A DNA stretch of 6,821 nt, taken from CACKLF01 sp002725175. GTDB lineage: Bacteria; Pseudomonadota; Alphaproteobacteria; Rhodobacterales; Rhodobacteraceae. The stretch spans positions 1 to 6,821 of the forward strand of contig PBQX02000034.1 in assembly GCA_002725175.2 (NCBI GenBank), written 5' to 3'. Of this stretch, positions 1-4,374 are shown one piece after another. Made by a program: the position numbers and the translations under genes. Numbering within the stretch: position 1 is the stretch's first letter; each line of letters opens with the position of its first letter. The notes below the pieces were generated by a model. It saw only the letters and a program-made list of their open reading frames with translations. It had not been told where the DNA came from and made no database searches.

Positions 1-225
1 ATAAAGTTCTGATGCATCTTCAATATTTTCACCTAATTCCGGTAGTGTGGCGACACCATCCGGATTCGGCGCGCTGCGGCCATGCGGTGTTTCAGGTTCT
101 TCTCTCCATTGACTCGCTGGTCCGTCCGCAGGTACGTCGTCGTAACGACGTGGTGCTCGCCGTCGTCTTTTAGAACCGCCACGCCGAGCAAACAATTTAG
201 ATTTATTATGTTTTCTTGTTTTCAT
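1..225 (-). CDS. Basic, arginine-rich GC-rich protein, N-terminal 75 residues only (3' end outside window)
   Basis: This minus-strand frame starts with ATG at 225-223 and stays open for 75 codons to the left edge, so the C-terminus is missing. I do not recognise the family. The first ~30 residues are strongly basic, beginning MKTRKHNKSKLFARRGG and followed by KRRRR at about residues 19-23. That resembles a nuclear-localisation or nucleic-acid-binding tail, but no specific role can be assigned. Residues 31-75 turn acidic and Pro/Gly-rich. Composition is the odd feature: 74 of the 120 bases in 61-180 are G or C, against about 22% in 241-300 of the next gene. The start lies only 2 bp after the stop of the upstream 108-residue gene (TAA-TA-ATG), so any promoter must lie within that gene's 3' end. 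The frame is supported by its start position and uninterrupted length. Being partial and compositionally unusual, it is less certain than its neighbours. Confidence 0.68.
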   Translation of the reverse strand, partial: MKTRKHNKSKLFARRGGSKRRRRAPRRYDDVPADGPASQWREEPETPHGRSAPNPDGVATLPELGENIEDASELY

Positions 226-227
226 TA

Positions 228-554
228 TTAATAATTATTTTTTAAAAATTGTTCTGTATATCTAATTACATCCAATGGAATATGATTTTGTAATACCATA
301 TATAGCCTATATTTATAACGCATTTCGATAGTAAGATTATGATATGATGTTTGTAATTTTTCATTATAAAACCAATAATCGGGATATCTACTTATAATAT
401 AGTTTTTAACAAATGTGTTATCCCAATGTGGGTATACACATCTTATATTATTTTCAATATCTTTCAATCTATAAATTGCTCCTTCTTGAAATGAAATGTT
501 ACGCGTTATAAGATATTTCATGACTTCATCCTTCGTGAAGGTATGGTTTGTCAT
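228..554 (-). CDS. Tyrosine-rich hypothetical protein, 108 residues
   Basis: This is a complete minus-strand frame with ATG at 554-552 and TAA at 230-228. It lies in the same direction as the helicase upstream (23-bp gap) and the basic protein downstream (2-bp gap). I do not recognise a family. The protein is small, soluble-looking and aromatic: 13 of 108 residues are Tyr, and there are two Trp. No signal peptide, membrane segment or cysteine cluster is visible; there is only one Cys, near residue 39. The C-terminal stretch around IPLDVIRYTEQFL (about 92-104) faintly recalls the short 'LP.D.i..I' helix of F-box-like or ankyrin-tail motifs in giant viruses, but it is too short to call. Coding is supported by clean packing between two genes on the same strand and by the lack of a competing frame. 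It may be lineage-specific. Confidence 0.75.
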   Translation of the reverse strand: MTNHTFTKDEVMKYLITRNISFQEGAIYRLKDIENNIRCVYPHWDNTFVKNYIISRYPDYWFYNEKLQTSYHNLTIEMRYKYRLYMVLQNHIPLDVIRYTEQFLKNNY

Positions 555-577
555 TATAAATTATTATGAATAGATAC

Positions 578-3160
578 TTAATTTCTATAAATGCTGAATA
601 CTTTTTTACTTTTATCGTAAGTTGCGATTTGTTTTGGACGTCCAGATGTGACGCTAGTAATATCATATAATTTATGATCTTTGGGATTTATTAAATATTC
701 TTTATTGTGAAATCTTTTAGGAATCCATTTCTTTTCAGGAATGCTAATCTTGTTGAGTTTAATTTCAGGAGTTTTATTTATAATACTGTTTTCAAGATGT
801 TTTTCGAATACTGGATGATAAGAATTATTTTCAAATTCATAACATTTTATTGGTTTATGTAAATCACAGTCAATAGATGCTGATTTTAAACAATCTAAAA
901 ATTGTTCATTAATTTTCTTTTTTCTGTTTGCGGTTTCAATAATAATTTCATCTGATGTTTTAACATCGTCACTACTACGAATTGTTTCAAAAGAGGCTTT
1001 AAGTTTTTTATCTGATTCAATGTGTTTTAATAGATTTTTTCCAAAAACAGTGGCATATTTATATACAGTAACATTCCTTTGCTCTACTGGTAGAGCAATA
1101 TGCGAGTTCATACGTTCAACCCTACCAATAACTTGGTCGATTCTTATTTCTGACCAATGATGTTCAACAACGTGTATTTGCCGTGCATTTTTAAGTGTAA
1201 TACCTTCAGCTCCCGATGCGGTTATAAAAAATGATTTAATTATTTTTCCGTCATAGTTATTTTTAAAAGGTAAAATGCTTCTTAAATCGGATGGAAGATC
1301 ATTAAATTCACTATTGAAGATTTTTCTTATTAATTCTCTGTTTGCGTCATCTTTTGTTCCATATAAAACATATGATTTAAAAGGTATAAAACCATCTAAA
1401 GACCATTTTTTTGTTTTTTCGTCGTATTTTAAGTTAAATGGAGACCATCCGAATCTATTTAATATACTAAACATAGAATTTATACCTTCTCTATTTTTGA
1501 GATGACTATATACAACCGAAGTTCCTTCGCCATTTTCAATTCTATTTTTTATTAGCATATATTTTGGTGAACATTCCTGTATCGCTTCCATAGCTTCATT
1601 ATCATTTGTTATGGTTGAAAGGTAAGTATCAAATTTATTACTCATTTTTTCAAGTAAAGTATCTTTGTTGTCTTTTGTAATTTTTTCATCTATATCTATT
1701 GATGGTGGATATACAAAATTACATAATGCTGCCGAACGAGCTCTATATGTATTTGTATTTTTACCATCATCTTCGAATATAGACTTCGTTTTTCTGTTGT
1801 TAGCGTCAATTATAATTTCTTTTAATCGTTCTTTTTCATATTGTATATACTGTGTAGTTGTCATTTCTAATTTATCAATAGGGTTATATATCATTTTAGG
1901 AAAAGAATCAGCATTTTTTTTCGTATCACCATAATATGAAATCATGCCTGCAATCCTTCTCATAAATACTTCCTTGTTTATAATATTAACTCCTTTGATA
2001 AATGATTTATGAAAAGCATTATCTGTTGGAAATAATATAGTTTCATCTACGTGAGCATTATCTAGGGTGGCACTGACTGGTCCACTAATTACATAATTTT
2101 TGAATTTGTTAATCCATTGTATGCAATTAGTTGGTGCTTTTGTATCTCTCATGATTTCATCATCTTTTATTTTGAATCCATATGTTGTGTTACATAGCTC
2201 AATATTAATTTTATTTTTTGAGTAGTCATATATATTTATAAATTCAAGATAAGGAAATTTTTTGAGATAATCTTTTAGAATTGCGTTATCTTTTTCATTT
2301 TTGTATGTAATTGTATATTTAAATATGGAAGTTTTACCTTTTAAAATATTAAATAATACAGAAAATTCGATTGGATGATTCATTACTGGTGTTCCGGATA
2401 AGAATATAAATCTTGCATTTTTAGCATCCATAAACAGTTCATATAATAATCTACCTCGTATGTGTGAATTCATATTTGTTGGGTCATTAATGTAATTTGT
2501 CATCATAGAAATGATATTGTGTGCTTCATCAACTATAACAAGACAATCATCCAATATCCTTGTTTTTTTCATTTTTTCCAAATGTTCTTTGTTAACTCCA
2601 TTGTAATGTACTAGTGAGTATTGTTCGCTTATTTTATGTTTAATCTGATCTTTAATTTGTTTTTGAAATTTCTTGCTTAATTTGGAATAATTGGTAGATT
2701 TTGTTTTGTCTACTACCCATCCCCCTTCTAAATCTTCTAAAGTTGTTTTTGGAATAATTTTGTCTAGTTCTGTTTTTGTTGTATCATTATATTTTTTAAA
2801 AACCCAATGTCTGCGCGGTGCTGTATAAATTTTGTCTGCACATTTTTCTAATTCATGAATAAAATTATCTTTTAATGAACCAGGTAAAAATACAACAGTC
2901 TTTCTTTCTTGTTTAAGTCCTTCTGCTATTGAAATAGCAGAACATGTCTTACCAGAACCAAGTCCATGATAGAGTAATACACCATGGAAAGGTGTATCTG
3001 GACTAATATATGATTTAACAATTTTTTGATGTTCTAATAATTTGAGCGGGCTGGCTTCATTACTCGAGGTGTCGCCACTGGCTTTGCGGAGGGACTCATC
3101 TGTTATTTTACTAAAATTTTTAGAAGATAGTGGTGCCCAAATTATTTTTCTTTTTGTCAT
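578..3160 (-). CDS. D6/D11-like superfamily 2 helicase (viral early-transcription ATPase type)
   Basis: This 860-residue DNA-dependent ATPase/helicase belongs to the group typified by vaccinia D6 (small subunit of the early transcription factor) and D11 (NPH-I), which act on viral early transcription in virions and cytoplasmic factories. The motifs seen are: Q-like LLEHQKIVKSYI (about 41-52), Walker A GLGSGKT (66-72), DEAH box VDEAHNI (210-216), motif III SGTPVMN (254-260), motif IV region TSVVYSHL (547-554), motif V ASGAEGITLKN (648-658) and motif VI QVIGRVERMNSH (676-687). The phrase SGAEGITLKN...VVEHHW...QVIGR..R is, from memory, characteristic of this viral clade rather than of cellular DEAD-box helicases. 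All catalytic residues appear intact. At 860 residues it is longer than the roughly 630-640 residues of the poxvirus proteins, with extra sequence between motifs Ia and II, between III and IV, and after VI (including C757, C765 and C773). The start at 3160 is preferred because the frame reaches a stop upstream with no other ATG. It is divergent from RPB9 across 104 bp. D6-like versus D11-like cannot be settled by eye. Confidence 0.93.
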   Translation of the reverse strand: MTKRKIIWAPLSSKNFSKITDESLRKASGDTSSNEASPLKLLEHQKIVKSYISPDTPFHGVLLYHGLGSGKTCSAISIAEGLKQERKTVVFLPGSLKDNFIHELEKCADKIYTAPRRHWVFKKYNDTTKTELDKIIPKTTLEDLEGGWVVDKTKSTNYSKLSKKFQKQIKDQIKHKISEQYSLVHYNGVNKEHLEKMKKTRILDDCLVIVDEAHNIISMMTNYINDPTNMNSHIRGRLLYELFMDAKNARFIFLSGTPVMNHPIEFSVLFNILKGKTSIFKYTITYKNEKDNAILKDYLKKFPYLEFINIYDYSKNKINIELCNTTYGFKIKDDEIMRDTKAPTNCIQWINKFKNYVISGPVSATLDNAHVDETILFPTDNAFHKSFIKGVNIINKEVFMRRIAGMISYYGDTKKNADSFPKMIYNPIDKLEMTTTQYIQYEKERLKEIIIDANNRKTKSIFEDDGKNTNTYRARSAALCNFVYPPSIDIDEKITKDNKDTLLEKMSNKFDTYLSTITNDNEAMEAIQECSPKYMLIKNRIENGEGTSVVYSHLKNREGINSMFSILNRFGWSPFNLKYDEKTKKWSLDGFIPFKSYVLYGTKDDANRELIRKIFNSEFNDLPSDLRSILPFKNNYDGKIIKSFFITASGAEGITLKNARQIHVVEHHWSEIRIDQVIGRVERMNSHIALPVEQRNVTVYKYATVFGKNLLKHIESDKKLKASFETIRSSDDVKTSDEIIIETANRKKKINEQFLDCLKSASIDCDLHKPIKCYEFENNSYHPVFEKHLENSIINKTPEIKLNKISIPEKKWIPKRFHNKEYLINPKDHKLYDITSVTSGRPKQIATYDKSKKVFSIYRN

Positions 3161-3264
3161 CCTATTAACTTTTAAAACATTATTAGTACACCTGTGAGAA
3201 CATGTTTTTCAAAAATACGCAAAAAAATGATTAACTAATATTTGATTTAAATTAATAAGGCATA
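3161..3264. promoter_or_regulatory. Divergent AT-rich intergenic region between helicase and RPB9
   Basis: These 104 bp separate two divergent starts, the helicase ATG at 3160-3158 (minus) and the RPB9 ATG at 3265 (plus), so both promoters should lie here or just inside the genes. The sequence is strongly AT-rich near RPB9 (runs of A and T at about 3221-3258). I found no copy of the AAAATTGA octamer known as the Mimivirus early promoter on either strand. Two 7-bp inverted arms, AAAACAT (3174-3180) and ATGTTTT (3202-3208), flank a less AT-rich core, CACCTGTGAG (3190-3199). Promoter function is inferred from position only. Confidence 0.35.
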
Positions 3265-3663
3265 ATGAAGTTTTGTGATATTTGTGAAAATTTGTTAGTT
3301 TTATCAAAATCAAAATCAAATGATGATATAAAATATACTTGCCGTTCTTGTAAGAAAGAATTTCCTTGTGATGATACTGCAAATACATGTGTTTATCAAA
3401 AAAATTATGGTGGGAATGTAGATATTTATTATGAAATGTTTGTAAATAAGTATACTAAACATGATCCAACATTACCACATTTGAATAATTTGCAATGTGC
3501 AAATAGTGAATGTGTTACGAATCAAGAAGGAACAAATATAAAATCGGATATCATATATATTCGATATGATGAATCAAAGATGAAATACATTTATTTGTGC
3601 TGTAATTGTGATAAAGCGTGGATTCATCCTGAATATCAAAAAACTGTATTTATTCAGCAATAA
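3265..3663 (+). CDS. RPB9: DNA-directed RNA polymerase subunit RPB9-like (two zinc ribbons)
   Basis: This 132-residue protein matches the architecture of RNA polymerase II subunit 9, which sits on the polymerase lobe and affects start-site choice, fidelity and TFIIS-stimulated cleavage. The N-terminal zinc ribbon uses C4-x2-C7 and C26-x2-C29. The C-terminal ribbon uses C78-x4-C83 and C112-x2-C115. Between them is DPTLP (67-71), the linker signature shared with yeast Rpb9 (DPTLPRSD...), which favours RPB9 over TFIIS. The length is close to yeast Rpb9 (122 residues). A departure from the family is the C-x4-C spacing in the second ribbon, where cellular proteins usually have C-x2-C. The TFIIS acidic hairpin (DE) and helical central domain are absent. 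Extra cysteines (C35, C42, C113) are present. The ATG at 3265 places the first zinc ligand at residue 4, as expected. Giant viruses with their own polymerase commonly encode this subunit, and it sits divergent to the helicase. Confidence 0.88.
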   Translation: MKFCDICENLLVLSKSKSNDDIKYTCRSCKKEFPCDDTANTCVYQKNYGGNVDIYYEMFVNKYTKHDPTLPHLNNLQCANSECVTNQEGTNIKSDIIYIRYDESKMKYIYLCCNCDKAWIHPEYQKTVFIQQ

Positions 3664-3678
3664 TTGTATATAAATGTT

Positions 3679-3693
3679 TAATAACTTTTATTA
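3679..3693 (+). terminator. Possible AT-only hairpin after RPB9
   Basis: TAATAA (3679-3684) and TTATTA (3688-3693) are perfect inverted arms with a 3-base loop (CTT), 15 bp after the RPB9 stop and 15 bp before the next ATG. Mimivirus transcripts are known to be cleaved and polyadenylated at palindromic hairpins, so a 3'-end role is plausible. The stem has no G:C pair and such arms are common by chance in AT-rich DNA, so support is weak. Confidence 0.25.
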
Positions 3694-3708
3694 GAGTAAT
3701 ATTATAGG

Positions 3709-4353
3709 ATGAATATAGAGGAAATTAAGAGTGCATATATTAATTCATCTGAACCATCTCTGGAAATAACACAATTAATAGATAAGATATGTGTAAGTGT
3801 TAGTAAAATAAAAAATAATAATATATCAGATAAATCGCATTTATTGAGTATATTGAATATTATATCAAACACAAACAAAAATAGTATTCTTGTAAAATTT
3901 GAAGATTTTATTTCAAAATGGAACGATGAATGTAATGATGTTTTTTTTGATGTAATATATAAACAACATTTGTACACAGATATTTATATAGAGATGTGTA
4001 AACTTATACCGGAAGAATACCAAACAAAATTAATAGACAAACTATTATCCATAAATAATGAAAACATAACATCAAACGAACAAAAAACAGTTGGTTCATT
4101 TTTAGCAAAATGGTTTATTTATTTGAGAATGGATACTGATGCCATTTATAAGTATTATACCAAAGTTATTAAGACTAAAAGCCCAATGGTTATAAATTCA
4201 TTAATTACATTTTGCAAGGAGGGTGAAAATGATTTAATCCCTAATAAGCTTTTTAAACAAATAAAAAAACTGAAACTTAGTACTTCATCTCAATTATTGT
4301 TATATGATTTAGAAGATTTAATGGAGGATGACGCGGCCGTTAAAAATAGGTAA
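3709..4353 (+). CDS. Probably alpha-helical 214-residue protein, tentatively MIF4G (eIF4G-like)
   Basis: This is a complete plus-strand frame with ATG at 3709 and TAA at 4351-4353, 45 bp after RPB9. The protein appears to be made of amphipathic helices, with no signal peptide or membrane segment. I do not recognise it with certainty. Two stretches recall the MIF4G HEAT-like domain of eIF4G, which binds eIF4A during translation initiation. One is residues 78-100, ending YTDIYIEMCKLI (89-100), similar to the '.FcslYaelCk.L' helix of MIF4G. The other is 125-150, starting QKTVGSFLAKWFIYLRM, similar to the 'R..ig...FigeLfkl.ml' helix that follows it, and then a helix ending SLITFCKEGENDL (164-176), similar to 'CLCKLLttiGkdL'. 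The order and spacing fit one MIF4G domain of about 200 residues. This is inferred from pattern memory. Any other HEAT/ARM-like helical repeat could give a similar picture. Its last codons (about 4330-4341) become GC-rich just before the FG-GAP gene. Confidence 0.8.
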   Translation: MNIEEIKSAYINSSEPSLEITQLIDKICVSVSKIKNNNISDKSHLLSILNIISNTNKNSILVKFEDFISKWNDECNDVFFDVIYKQHLYTDIYIEMCKLIPEEYQTKLIDKLLSINNENITSNEQKTVGSFLAKWFIYLRMDTDAIYKYYTKVIKTKSPMVINSLITFCKEGENDLIPNKLFKQIKKLKLSTSSQLLLYDLEDLMEDDAAVKNR

Positions 4354-4373
4354 TATTATTAATATTATTAATA
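4352..4373 (+). repeat. 9-bp AT tandem repeat upstream of the FG-GAP gene
   Basis: AATATTATT occurs twice in tandem (4352-4360 and 4361-4369), followed by the partial unit AATA (4370-4373). It begins inside the stop codon of the MIF4G-like gene and ends one base before the ATG at 4375. It fills essentially the whole 21-bp intergenic gap, so it may form the AT-rich core of the FG-GAP gene's promoter. This is suggested only by position. Confidence 0.5.
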
Positions 4374-4374
4374 C

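Noticed and set aside
1275..1934. Two plus-strand open frames (1275-1505 and 1665-1934)
   Set aside because: Both lie inside the helicase gene on the opposite strand, whose motifs and length establish it as the real coding frame.
3265..3663. TFIIS-like transcription elongation factor as an alternative to RPB9
   Set aside because: There is no TFIIS central domain or acidic DE hairpin. The two-ribbon layout and DPTLP linker match RPB9.
3702..3977. Minus-strand open frame of 91 codons with hydrophobic stretches
   Set aside because: It lies opposite the 214-residue plus-strand gene, which fills the gap between its neighbours cleanly. The hydrophobicity comes from antisense of Lys/Asn/Ile codons.
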